DNA of 56,515 bases from GCA-2708415 sp964351905 (GTDB lineage Bacteria > Pseudomonadota > Alphaproteobacteria > Micavibrionales > Micavibrionaceae): positions 1 to 56,515 of the forward strand of contig CAYGPG010000010.1 in assembly GCA_964351905.1 (NCBI GenBank), given 5' to 3'. Positions 17,288 through 26,202 of this stretch are shown here, piece by piece. The notes below the pieces were generated by a model. It was given only the letters and a program-made list of their open reading frames with translations. It made no database searches and was not told where the DNA came from. A program made the position numbers and the translations under genes. Position 1 is the first letter of the stretch. Each line of letters starts with the position of its first letter.

Positions 17288-17311
17288 CTCACGTATTGTA
17301 AATACGTTTCG
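17288..17311. repeat. Short intergenic palindrome, CTCA...TTTCG type, copy 2
   Basis: CTCA, then CGTATT-GTA-AATACG, then TTTCG, in the 151-bp gap between dotB and icmT. It has the same layout as 8415-8438. Partly complementary outer arms (TTTTTAACCCTGA near 17260 and TCAGGATCAAAAA near 17326) may make it a longer hairpin. Confidence 0.5.
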
Positions 17312-17400
17312 CAATCATCTTCCTAGTCAGGATCAAAAATATTTTATTTAATTTTTAATCAAAGTTTGCACCTCAATCATAAAACAGGGTATTATTAAGT

Positions 17401-17700
17401 ATGGGACAGGCCGAAGATACCATTGAAGAACGCGCCAATTGGCATTGGAGAAACTCCATGCGCCCTGCACGTTTTTTTAGCATTGATGCACGTGCCGCCA
17501 TACCGTTTTTGCTTCTTCTTGTTTATTTTCGTGTGATCACGCTTATAATCACGGCCTTAAGCACAGTTATTTTCATTATGTTGGAAAAACGCGGATTGAC
17601 GTTTCCTTCGGCTTTGCGCTCCCTTCGCTCTTGGTTTAATGGCCAACATAGGCCGGCATGGGTCGTGGTAAGAAAACGGAAATTTATTGATTTTGGATAA
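17401..17700 (+). CDS. icmT: T4BSS protein IcmT
   Basis: IcmT is a small inner-membrane protein of the Dot/Icm system, linked in Legionella to pore formation and host exit. The 99-residue product has the conserved NWHWRNSMRPARFFSIDARAAIPFLLLLVYFRVITLIITALSTVIF segment, with the HWRN and RFF..DARAA motifs and two hydrophobic stretches. A C-terminal basic tail (WVVVRKRKFIDFG) is present. It follows dotB after a palindromic spacer and precedes the TcpQ-like gene. Confidence 0.9.
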   Translation: MGQAEDTIEERANWHWRNSMRPARFFSIDARAAIPFLLLLVYFRVITLIITALSTVIFIMLEKRGLTFPSALRSLRSWFNGQHRPAWVVVRKRKFIDFG

Positions 17701-17773
17701 ACCTTGTCTTTTTGACAAAGCCAGATTAATTTAAATCATATCATTTAAATAATTAAAGTCTGGGACGCGCGAT

Positions 17774-18670
17774 ATGACTCGCTTTTTAATGCTATTAACT
17801 ATTTTTACTGTCTTTGGCAGTGCTGTTGTGTTTGTAATTTCACCTGTTCAGGCGGGGTTTGAATTTTTGCCGCCTAAAACAGGGATGGCACCTCATCAGC
17901 AAAGGCCACAAGCTGTGGCGCCACCACCGCAAAATATTGTTCCACCCGCAGTTGCTCCTATGTTACCACCGCCTAATGCGTTTCCTGCCGCGCCTGTTGT
18001 TATGGCGCCTGTCAGTGCTCCACCAATGATGGCGCCGCCACCTGTTCCTAATCTTTCAAATAATAGCATGCCTATGCCTTTAGCAGTGATACCTAATGTC
18101 CCAACAAGAAAATCTGGTGGTTTATATATTGATCCTTATCCGCTCAATAGTGGAGGGAATGTTGCTTCTTCATTATCAAATCAATCAGTCGGGCAAGGTA
18201 TGGCAGAAAATGGCGGCGGCCTTACGCCTGTTCAGTTGGGAGCAGGCATGACATCAGGCGCACGGGCGCAAGCGCCAATGCAAGTCGATAGCAGGCCGGT
18301 CTTAAATGCGCCGCCTACACAATTAAACGCAGGGATCACGCCTATTCCAGGCGGTGAGCCTCCCCCTTTACCGAATATAGGTATAGAGCAGGCTTATCGT
18401 GATACATCTGTTCAATCACAAGATATTGCACCGCAATATGCGAACGCGGTTGGTTTTGGTAAAGAATTGCCATTGGAATTAGCGCTATCGCAAGTTATTC
18501 CGTCTGGTTTTAATTATGAGTTGGGACAAAACATAGACCAAGGCCGCATGGTGAGTTGGGATGGCGGAGAGCCATGGAATATTGTTTTAAACAATATGCT
18601 GCGTCCGTTAAATATGACGGCGGTTATTCAGGGCAATGAGGTTATGATCCAACCATTGGCCAGATCATAA
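17774..18670 (+). CDS. Exported Pro-rich protein with C-terminal TcpQ/N0-like domain
   Basis: The 298-residue product has a signal peptide (MTRFLMLLTIFTVFGSAVVFVISPVQA|G), a long Pro/Ala/Met-rich linker (about 30-215; APPPQNIVPPAVAPMLPPPN and similar), and a C-terminal domain (about 225-298) reading FGKELPLELALSQVIPSGFNY...SWDGGEPWNIVLNNMLRPLNMTAVIQGNEVMI. This matches the TcpQ/PilN-associated or secretin N0-like pattern, related in fold to the C-terminal domain of DotD. A periplasmic partner of DotH or DotD in the core complex is plausible. It is not a recognised Legionella Icm protein. No terminator is seen before flgL, which faces it. Confidence 0.8.
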   Translation: MTRFLMLLTIFTVFGSAVVFVISPVQAGFEFLPPKTGMAPHQQRPQAVAPPPQNIVPPAVAPMLPPPNAFPAAPVVMAPVSAPPMMAPPPVPNLSNNSMPMPLAVIPNVPTRKSGGLYIDPYPLNSGGNVASSLSNQSVGQGMAENGGGLTPVQLGAGMTSGARAQAPMQVDSRPVLNAPPTQLNAGITPIPGGEPPPLPNIGIEQAYRDTSVQSQDIAPQYANAVGFGKELPLELALSQVIPSGFNYELGQNIDQGRMVSWDGGEPWNIVLNNMLRPLNMTAVIQGNEVMIQPLARS

Positions 18671-18691
18671 TTAATTTAAATGAAAGTTTTC

Positions 18692-19822
18692 TTATCGTCC
18701 TAAGAAATTAACCAATGTTAAATCAGAAATAAGAGCGGTCACGCTGAACGATGCTTCTAAACCGATTTGAAGTTGCTGAATTTTGGCAATGGTCTCTGTG
18801 AGATCAACATCTTCTGTTTCTGCAACGATATCTTTAAAGGCATCTGTTTGGTAACGATATTGTTCTTTAATGACTTCTGTTTGTGCTTCAACGAGAGAGA
18901 GACCATAGCTTTCTGAATCTAGCTTACTAATCGCACCAGAAATTTTGGAGGCTAAATCATTAAAAACTTGATTGAAATTTGCCTGTTTCTCGGCTGATGG
19001 AAAAGGTGGTATATCATCAATTGGGCGTGTTGCCGTCGGATCATTCAAGGCACCAGGGGCGTTTTCAGGGGGTGGTAAATTTTTCAATACACCAAGGGCA
19101 GTGATTAATTCTTTAAACCCATCATTATTGGCCAATACGGTATAATCAAAATCTGAATTTTCATCAACACGCACACGCACTTCACCCGTCGTACCATTCA
19201 CCAAGCTTTCTGAATATCCTAAAATATTTTCATTAACACCAGAATAGGCGGCAATAAATTCATCTGTTGTGATGGTGCCATCGCCCCAATCACCGATAAA
19301 ACCAGAAGCCACTAATGGTGGGTTTGCAATGTCTTCATCATCAGGCACAAATGTTCCAAGATAGCTGTCAAATAGCCCTCTATCTTCTACGGGTCTTACT
19401 TCGGAGTCAGAACCTGCAAAAAGAAAACGCTCTCCATCTTTGGTATTTAAAAGATCAATGATGTAGTCGTAAACATCACTCGCCAGTTTTTGCGTTGTTT
19501 CAAATTCTGGCATATCACCACCTTGAACAAGTGTGTTAAGCGCCGCAGAAATATTACGCGCCTGTCCCGATACAGTCTCAATACTGTTATTCATAAGTTG
19601 AATACGGCGTTGGGCGTTTGTGATGTTGGTTGTATATTGATCCAACTTATTGATGTCTGCACGAGCGCGCTGTGATCTTAGGATATCTGTTCCAAGACCA
19701 GAAAATTGTTGGGTTTTCTTTCCTGTCGCAATTTGCGTGCTAAAAGTATCAAGATTGACTTGCTGGCTTTTTAATCTTGAAATTTGATCAAGCGCCTGTC
19801 CTAAATTTGATATACCAGTCAT
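18692..19822 (-). CDS. flgL: Flagellar hook-associated protein 3 FlgL
   Basis: FlgL is the hook-filament junction protein, exported through the flagellar type III apparatus. The 376-residue product has the flagellin-like N-terminus (MTGISNLGQALDQISRLKSQQVNLDTFSTQIATGKKTQQFSGLG) and a C-terminal helix pair (QYRYQTDAFKDIVAETEDVDLTETIAKIQQLQIGLEASFSVTALI), with a variable middle. It follows flgK by 23 bases on the same strand. It interrupts the plus-strand T4BSS genes. Confidence 0.93.
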   Translation of the reverse strand: MTGISNLGQALDQISRLKSQQVNLDTFSTQIATGKKTQQFSGLGTDILRSQRARADINKLDQYTTNITNAQRRIQLMNNSIETVSGQARNISAALNTLVQGGDMPEFETTQKLASDVYDYIIDLLNTKDGERFLFAGSDSEVRPVEDRGLFDSYLGTFVPDDEDIANPPLVASGFIGDWGDGTITTDEFIAAYSGVNENILGYSESLVNGTTGEVRVRVDENSDFDYTVLANNDGFKELITALGVLKNLPPPENAPGALNDPTATRPIDDIPPFPSAEKQANFNQVFNDLASKISGAISKLDSESYGLSLVEAQTEVIKEQYRYQTDAFKDIVAETEDVDLTETIAKIQQLQIGLEASFSVTALISDLTLVNFLGR

Positions 19823-19845
19823 AGTTTTTTCCTATTCTTTAAAAA

Positions 19846-22326
19846 TTATCTTCGAATTGAATTTATAAGTTCTTGAAACATCTCATCTGCCGCGGTAATT
19901 GCCCGTGCCGCCGCAGAATAGGCAGTTTGGATAACGATTAAATTAGACATTTCTTCGTCAATATTAACGCCTGACTTGTCTGAAAATTGTCTTTGGATAA
20001 TACCGCGCAAAGTATCTTCATTTTCAAAAGCAGACTCAGCCTGTAAATAATCTTGTGATGTTTCATCAATTATTTTTTGTGCAAAATCTAAAATATTATT
20101 AGAGCTAAAAATTCCTGTTGAAATACTGGCATCTGGCCCTAAGAAACTATTACGAATGTTGGTAAAACTTCCTGATCCATCTGTGATTTCGAAGCTGTAA
20201 TCAACAGTGCTAATCGGTGAAGTTTCTTGCAAAGTTGGCCCTGCACCTGTAAAACTTCCAAATAAAGTTCCAATAATACTGACGTTATCAGGGGCACCGT
20301 TTGCCGCTATGCTTGAGGCAAAAGGGCCACTTGTAATGCGGATATCACCGCCATAAACAGGGGCGGTATCCAAAGGCCCAAAGTTTGAATCATCAATCCC
20401 TGGACGCAAAGAAAGTTGTCCTGTGACCGTATCAATATCAACAAATAATCCTGGAACACCTGTTCCTGTTATTGGGTCGTATTCAAGTTTGCCTTGAAGC
20501 TCTAAAAAAGTATCGCCAGGCTCAATGGTGATAGTGTAAACATCACCATTTCCGACCTGAATATCAAAGCTTGGGTCTTCTGTATTAAAGGTGCCTTCTG
20601 GAATACCAAGAGCATCTAAAAACTCTATGCCGATGGCATCAGGAAAGCTTGTTCCATCTATGGTAACGTTCCCAGCACTTTCTAAGACCAATTGACCGTA
20701 ATTATTTGTTGTTGCTTGGGCTTGGGCGGGGGTTAATCCTGCTAAGCCAGCTTGCGCGTTAATTTCTGCAATGATTTGATCCAAGGCATTATTAATAGTT
20801 GTACCATTAATAGGGAAGTTGGCTTGAGCGTCTGTGAGATCCAATGTGATTGTTGTTGGCCCAAATCCTGGCCCTCTTAAATCTTCAAAGGTGAATTGAA
20901 TTTGATCGTTTGTAAAAGGACCCGGATCAAAGTTAATGAGGTTATCTTGAAAAGATTCTAAAAGATCATTGGTGCCCGCAACGCCATCATTGATTCCAGG
21001 GAATGAAGAAAGATCAGGGCCGATAACAACACGGTTTGTAGAATCTAAGCCGAGTAGATCTTGCAATTCAGAAGGTGCACCAACGCCGCCCGGACCAATA
21101 AGATCAACAGAGCCAACAATTTCTTGGTAGTTAATATCGCCGAAAGTAAATTCTAAGACACGGCGAATGACAGAATTATCCCCTGTTGGTAGGGTGATAT
21201 CCTGTGATGCAGTTCCTTGTTGAAGCAGAGTAACATTGTTTATCACCCTTGTGTTGACCTGAATGTTTCTTGCAAAATCCACATAATCAACGGGTGTTGG
21301 TAAGGGCAATGTTGTTGGGTCTGGCCCGTCCGTTGAAGGAATATTACCACTTTGATCTGTAAAAAGTCTTAAGCCTTGTGCATCAAAACGCACGGCTGTT
21401 TGAAAGGCTAATTCATCAAGTTGAGCATGATAAGAAGGAAGAACCTCATCGCGCATTTCAACCAAACCACCAACACGTCCACCGATTTCAGTATCGGTAA
21501 TATCCATGCGGACTTCGTTGTTATTGGCAGTAGAAACGAGCGTCAAACCGCTGGCGCTTTCTGGGTAGAATTGCGTTGCAGAAATAGGCACGGGATTAAA
21601 TTCCAAACGGTTCGCGTAGTCACCTGCAAGCTGTTGTCCTTGTCGTGTTTGCACAACCAAGACGCCATCTGCACGTTCAAAAAATGAGATATCAATTTCT
21701 TCTGCTAAAGCTTTAATCGCGATATCGCGTTCATCCTGAAGTCCTGCAACGGAAGAATTAAAACGTTCTGCACCACGCACTTGGAGGTTAATATTTGTAA
21801 TTTCTTCTAAAAGATTATTTACGTTGTTAATCGATGTTTGTAGATCACTTTGTGTGTCATTACGCAGTTGGGTTAGCATATCTGCATAATCATTAAATTT
21901 ATCAGCAACAATATTTGCCTGATTAAGTGTGGCTTCTAGGGCGGCTGTATCATCAGGAATATCTGATAGAGCGCTAAAAGAATCACGGAGCTCTGTTAAT
22001 TTTGCGGCAATGGAGAATTCTTTATCAGGCGGGCCATTAAAGGTCTGAATTTGTTGTAAATATTGAATTTGTACATTTTCAGCACTAGATGCACTAATTT
22101 GCGTCCATAGGTCGCGTTGTAGATTCATATCTACGGTTCGCACAACGGTTCCTGTTCTGACGCCGACTGTTTGACCTGTTTCACGCAAAAGTTGCGTTTC
22201 TTGGGGCAAAATTTGCCTGTTATATCCCGGTGTCGTGGCATTTGTAACGTTATTTGAGATAACGCTCAATTGCGCCTGTGCCGCTCTTAAACCTGTGATT
22301 GCCGTGTTAAGTGCTTGAAATGTCAT
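19846..22326 (-). CDS. flgK: Flagellar hook-associated protein 1 FlgK, extended form
   Basis: FlgK joins hook and filament. The 826-residue product begins with the conserved rod/hook motif MTFQALNTAITGLRAAQAQLSVISNNVTNATTPGYNRQ and ends with the coiled-coil SGVNIDEEMSNLIVIQTAYSAAARAITAADEMFQELINSI. Enteric FlgK is about 547 residues. The extra length lies in a beta-rich, Gly/Asp/Thr-rich middle (about 330-720), likely surface-exposed domains. Transcription runs into flgL. The flgK/flgL pair has no other flagellar gene next to it in the window. Confidence 0.94.
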   Translation of the reverse strand: MTFQALNTAITGLRAAQAQLSVISNNVTNATTPGYNRQILPQETQLLRETGQTVGVRTGTVVRTVDMNLQRDLWTQISASSAENVQIQYLQQIQTFNGPPDKEFSIAAKLTELRDSFSALSDIPDDTAALEATLNQANIVADKFNDYADMLTQLRNDTQSDLQTSINNVNNLLEEITNINLQVRGAERFNSSVAGLQDERDIAIKALAEEIDISFFERADGVLVVQTRQGQQLAGDYANRLEFNPVPISATQFYPESASGLTLVSTANNNEVRMDITDTEIGGRVGGLVEMRDEVLPSYHAQLDELAFQTAVRFDAQGLRLFTDQSGNIPSTDGPDPTTLPLPTPVDYVDFARNIQVNTRVINNVTLLQQGTASQDITLPTGDNSVIRRVLEFTFGDINYQEIVGSVDLIGPGGVGAPSELQDLLGLDSTNRVVIGPDLSSFPGINDGVAGTNDLLESFQDNLINFDPGPFTNDQIQFTFEDLRGPGFGPTTITLDLTDAQANFPINGTTINNALDQIIAEINAQAGLAGLTPAQAQATTNNYGQLVLESAGNVTIDGTSFPDAIGIEFLDALGIPEGTFNTEDPSFDIQVGNGDVYTITIEPGDTFLELQGKLEYDPITGTGVPGLFVDIDTVTGQLSLRPGIDDSNFGPLDTAPVYGGDIRITSGPFASSIAANGAPDNVSIIGTLFGSFTGAGPTLQETSPISTVDYSFEITDGSGSFTNIRNSFLGPDASISTGIFSSNNILDFAQKIIDETSQDYLQAESAFENEDTLRGIIQRQFSDKSGVNIDEEMSNLIVIQTAYSAAARAITAADEMFQELINSIRR

Positions 22327-22435
22327 CTTTTTCCTCTTTTGAATAAGGACTTTTGTACAAATTTATAGGGCGTACTTTGTCCACATCTTCAAAAGAAGAG
22401 TTGCAACTGTGATGCCAGTTTAGAGAAGTTTGTTT

Positions 22436-24340
22436 TTAAAAGCCGGTTTCTTCGGCTTCACTAGGGCCTGCTGCGCCACCACCTGTAGGATCAGGAGGAA
22501 CCGTTGATTCAGCTTCGCCAGCGGGAAGTTTGTTGATCATATCAATTCTTGAGCTTGTAAGATCAAGCTGTTTTTGTCTGAGCTGAATTTCTAAAAGCAT
22601 AGACATAAGCATTTCACGGCGCATAAGCGCATCGTGGATATCACGATCTTGCATGAGTTTAATAGCCGTAAGGGCAGCCTGCATTCTTTTCACATTGGCT
22701 GGTTTATCATAAAGGTTGGATATGAAATCAGGGTGCTGATAGATTTTTTTCGTCAGCATTTCCATCTGCGCGTAATAACTTGGGTTTTCACCCAACATTT
22801 TTTCAATTTCTGTATCTTCAATACCGAAATCCCTTAATAAGGCTTTTTGGAACGGGCCTGCGTTGTTTCCTATGCCCTCTTTATCCGGGCCTGCAGCTTT
22901 TTGCGCAATAATTTCAGTAAAGCTGTTCTGCGCCACAGAACGAATGGCGATGATCGATCTCATCTCCATATATGGTTCTATGAAGTTGAAAAGAATTGTT
23001 TCACTTTTGCTCTTCCATGGGAATTTTTCATGCATGAAAATATAATCAAGGAAGGCGAAAATATTTTCTTCATCTTTTGATGCTTCGTTATCAAGCAAAT
23101 CAATATCAAGGGTGAGGGGGCTATCAATTGTTTTGGTGTAATTGATATCGGCATTGATTTGATCTGGATCATATTCGCCCTGACAGAGCTCTTCATTGTT
23201 ACCTGAATTATCATTAGGATCACAAAATGTGTTAATGAGAGCTTTTTCCTTAGTGAGCGGATCATAACGCTCTTGTGATGTTTTTGACCCTTCTGTTGCC
23301 AAAGCACGATCCAGCATGGATTTTGACAGACCTATCTTTGTAAAATCGCTTTGTCTTTCACTCATTAAAAGGTCCTTAGTGAATGTCCCAATCATACAAA
23401 ATTGTTCTGAAGGTTGATAATCGCTCCAAGCTTCGGCAGTTTTTTGACGAAGAAGCATTTGCGTTTCTAATTGATGTTTTGCATCAAAGAACTGACCAAT
23501 AATGTGTACTTGCTGCATCATAAAGCTGGTGAGCTCAGACGTCATATTTTGGAACGCGGCAACAAGAATGTATTTCAGGCTGATATTCATTTGCGTAAAA
23601 TGAGAGGCCTTTGGAAAGAGTTGATCTTCCGGTGCAATAAATGGTTCTGTCGGTGTCACTTCATCAGGAACGAATGGGGCTGATGAATCTTCTGGCGTAC
23701 AATTTTCAGGAAAAGGAATGCCTTGTGCGTCACAGACCCGCCAGTTTATTTGTGACGTCCATTTGCTTGACCCTGCAACAAAATTACAGGCATTTTTTTC
23801 TGCGTTGTGATAAGCACTCAATAAACCAGATTTATTGACTTTACATGTTAGGGTTGTTCCTTGGTGTGTTCCTGTAATAGTTTGCCCTAATTTAGAACCG
23901 CACCAATCTCTTTCCTTAAGCCATTTTACAGCATTATTCATCATCTGTTCTGCCGCCCATTTTTGTGCGGGGCGACATTCTGGTGACATAGATTGCTGCA
24001 TTCCCTGACATTGAGGATATTCAACGGCTGTATATCTTCTCCATGTATCAGGTGTAAATTGCCATTTTCCCCATGAAGGGTCATGGGCACGCGGTGAAGC
24101 GACCGTATATTGCCTATCGCATGATTTAGGACAAGAGGCACCAGGACAAACGAAACCGGTCTCCTGACACCCTAGTTGTTCTAAAAAAGCATCCCATGAA
24201 CAGCTTCCGCCACCACCTGTGGCATTCCCTGTGCCAATGGAGCCATCAGGGTTGCCAGGAAATAATTGCGCGTGAGAATGATTTTGAAAACCAAATACAG
24301 CCAGGAATAGAATGAGAATAAAAGAGTACATATTTCTCAT
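22436..24340 (-). CDS. Array protein 5: lysozyme-like domain fused to IcmX-like core
   Basis: The 634-residue exported protein has a signal peptide (MRNMYSFILILFLAVFGFQNHSHA|Q). A Cys-rich lysozyme or transglycosylase-like domain (about 47-195) has LGCQETG, DPSWGKWQFTPDTWRRY and LLSAYHNA, resembling the catalytic Glu, Gly-x-x-Gln-Phe and Ala-Tyr-Asn motifs. The C-terminal part (about 240-615) is the array core: FFDAKHQLETQ, MIGTFTKDLLMSERQSDFTK, NINYTKTIDSPLTLDIDLLD-like, RSVAQNSFTEI, PSYYAQMEMLTKKIYQHPDF and LYDKPANVKRMQAALTAIKLMQDRD. It overlaps the preceding gene by 4 bp. It may link peptidoglycan cleavage to the T4BSS. Confidence 0.78.
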   Translation of the reverse strand: MRNMYSFILILFLAVFGFQNHSHAQLFPGNPDGSIGTGNATGGGGSCSWDAFLEQLGCQETGFVCPGASCPKSCDRQYTVASPRAHDPSWGKWQFTPDTWRRYTAVEYPQCQGMQQSMSPECRPAQKWAAEQMMNNAVKWLKERDWCGSKLGQTITGTHQGTTLTCKVNKSGLLSAYHNAEKNACNFVAGSSKWTSQINWRVCDAQGIPFPENCTPEDSSAPFVPDEVTPTEPFIAPEDQLFPKASHFTQMNISLKYILVAAFQNMTSELTSFMMQQVHIIGQFFDAKHQLETQMLLRQKTAEAWSDYQPSEQFCMIGTFTKDLLMSERQSDFTKIGLSKSMLDRALATEGSKTSQERYDPLTKEKALINTFCDPNDNSGNNEELCQGEYDPDQINADINYTKTIDSPLTLDIDLLDNEASKDEENIFAFLDYIFMHEKFPWKSKSETILFNFIEPYMEMRSIIAIRSVAQNSFTEIIAQKAAGPDKEGIGNNAGPFQKALLRDFGIEDTEIEKMLGENPSYYAQMEMLTKKIYQHPDFISNLYDKPANVKRMQAALTAIKLMQDRDIHDALMRREMLMSMLLEIQLRQKQLDLTSSRIDMINKLPAGEAESTVPPDPTGGGAAGPSEAEETGF

Positions 24341-24861
24341 GATGTCACCTCATCTTTAAAAAAGTGACATATTGTTTTTACATCATCTGTTTTAATATTA
24401 AGGCAAATCGGGTTTTGATTAACTGGATTGGAGAGTTCAATTTTTCCAGACCAATCAACAGGAATAAAGGTCTTTTCATTATCATTAGAGAAATTTGCCG
24501 CATTACCTTTTTCAAGTCCAGACAATTTCGCAGTTAGCAAGTTTGTATTATTGTTTCTTAAAATAGATAGATCAACAAAGTTATTATTTTCATTAATGTT
24601 ATATTGAATGTAATTTTTAAATTCAAAATTCGAAAATTTCTCTTCTGATTTTTGAGAAATAATTAAGGATTTAGACTGTTTATTATCTATTAAAACTTCA
24701 ATTTGAGTATTGGGTTTAAAACCTGTCAAAAGAATATAATTTTGATCAGGAGTTATTTCTTTATTTTCTTTTGGTACAGAAATAAAAATGACAGATGCAG
24801 CCAGAACGATTGCAAGGCAGGCAACAGCAAGAATATTTTTATTTTGAAAATTAACTTTCAT
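24337..24861 (-). CDS. Small single-pass protein inside the IcmX-like array
   Basis: This 174-residue product has one N-terminal membrane segment (about 11-28, LAVACLAIVLAASVIFISV) with the rest predicted outside the cytoplasm, Asn/Lys/Ile-rich and beta-strand-like. Two cysteines occur near the C-terminus (CLNIKTDDVKTICHF). It ends overlapping the next gene by 4 bp and starts one base after the stop of the preceding array gene, so it is part of the operon. It lacks the array core. No family is recognised. Confidence 0.75.
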   Translation of the reverse strand: MKVNFQNKNILAVACLAIVLAASVIFISVPKENKEITPDQNYILLTGFKPNTQIEVLIDNKQSKSLIISQKSEEKFSNFEFKNYIQYNINENNNFVDLSILRNNNTNLLTAKLSGLEKGNAANFSNDNEKTFIPVDWSGKIELSNPVNQNPICLNIKTDDVKTICHFFKDEVTS

Positions 24862-26202
24862 TTATTCTAACCCCTCAATATTTAAAACAGGGTTATTGGC
24901 GAGTGTTGCGCTAATGTCATTACGAACTTTTGCTTCTAAATCTTCAAGGGCACCCTCAAGCAATACGGCTTCAATGGCTTCTCTTCTTAGGCTGCTGCGG
25001 TACATGTCACGGCGCTGCATCAGGCCAACAGCCTGCATTGAAGCAATTTTACGATCAATATTGGCAGGTTTACCATAGAGCTCAGCATAAAAATTTGGTG
25101 TTTGGTACAAAGTTTTGGTTAAAAGCTCCATTTGGGCGTTGTAGCTTGGGCGCTCCCCAATGATTGTATCAACTTCAGCTTCTGGAATTCCCATCTCTGT
25201 TAAAATAGCGCTTAGGTAAGGCTTAACATCTTCTGTTCCTTCAGAACGCATGGCGGCTTGCGCAGCGAAGGCGGCTTGGGCGACACTTCGTTTTGCTAAG
25301 AGCGCACGCATATCCATATAGACATAGGCTCCTTCTGTGATAAGGCGACCATCGGGCAAGGCTATTTTATCGCCTTGTAGATAGGGGAATAAACGTTGGC
25401 CATAAAGGTTGTAAGCCAAGGCTACAACATCTGTTTCATCTGTTTCGGCTTCAGGTTCGCTAAAATCGATATTGAGTGTTTTTTCTTGATCAACAGCCAT
25501 AACGAAATCAATATCTCTATTTATTCTAGCGGGGTTAGAGACATCACACAGATTTCCCATGCCGTTGCCAAAATCAGCTTCATTACAATAATTCTCTTTG
25601 AAATTCGCCATACGGCTTCGCACGTCATCACGAGGCCCACCGCCGCTAATCCCATCTCCGTTAAGCAGGCCGCGTCCTAACATGACTTTAGCGAGTGAAA
25701 ATTGAGTTAAATCTGCATTACGATCAGAAGCGGCCAAAGAACGCGTATTGGTTCCTACCTGACACAATGTTTCATCAGGCTGATATTTTTTATGGGCTTC
25801 GGCCTGCATGGTTTCGATGATGCGCTGGGTTTCAAGCTGGTGCTTAGCATCAAACAAAGCGCCAACCGCAAACATTTGATGCATTGCGACGGCCGAAATT
25901 TGTTCGGTCATCATGAGCATGGCAGGTAGAAGGTGGGCCTCCCATACTGACTTTACAATCCATTCACGGTGTTGAATAAATTCATCTGTAATAAGTTGTG
26001 TTGTTACTGGCGTGTCCTGTTTAGATTGGCACTCACAGGCTTCTTTCGAGCATTCTTTTATTTTAGGCTTACAAGTATAATCACACTTACATGAAGAATG
26101 GCAACGAGAATGAGCATCAGCGAAATTATTTTTTGCAATATATGTATGGCTTACCAAGATGATGGTTAAAGCAAATATAAGTTTGATAAGGACTGATTTC
26201 AT
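24862..26202 (-). CDS. Array protein 4: IcmX-like exported Cys-rich protein
   Basis: The 446-residue product has a signal peptide followed by a Cys cluster (CHSSCKCDYTCKPKIKECSKEACEC, about 34-58). The core has HREWIVKSVWEAHLLPAMLMMTEQ, LFDAKHQLETQRI, LCQVGTNTRSLAASDRNADL, RSVAQAAFAAQAAM, PSYNAQMELLTKTLYQTPNF and LYGKPANIDRKIASMQAVGLMQRRDMYRSSLRREAI. The pattern of small residues in RSVAxxS and the ending RxxxLLxE-like block resembles the IcmX C-terminus. The start shares one base with the stop of the preceding gene, so it is translationally coupled. The exact role is inference. Confidence 0.8.
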   Translation of the reverse strand: MKSVLIKLIFALTIILVSHTYIAKNNFADAHSRCHSSCKCDYTCKPKIKECSKEACECQSKQDTPVTTQLITDEFIQHREWIVKSVWEAHLLPAMLMMTEQISAVAMHQMFAVGALFDAKHQLETQRIIETMQAEAHKKYQPDETLCQVGTNTRSLAASDRNADLTQFSLAKVMLGRGLLNGDGISGGGPRDDVRSRMANFKENYCNEADFGNGMGNLCDVSNPARINRDIDFVMAVDQEKTLNIDFSEPEAETDETDVVALAYNLYGQRLFPYLQGDKIALPDGRLITEGAYVYMDMRALLAKRSVAQAAFAAQAAMRSEGTEDVKPYLSAILTEMGIPEAEVDTIIGERPSYNAQMELLTKTLYQTPNFYAELYGKPANIDRKIASMQAVGLMQRRDMYRSSLRREAIEAVLLEGALEDLEAKVRNDISATLANNPVLNIEGLE

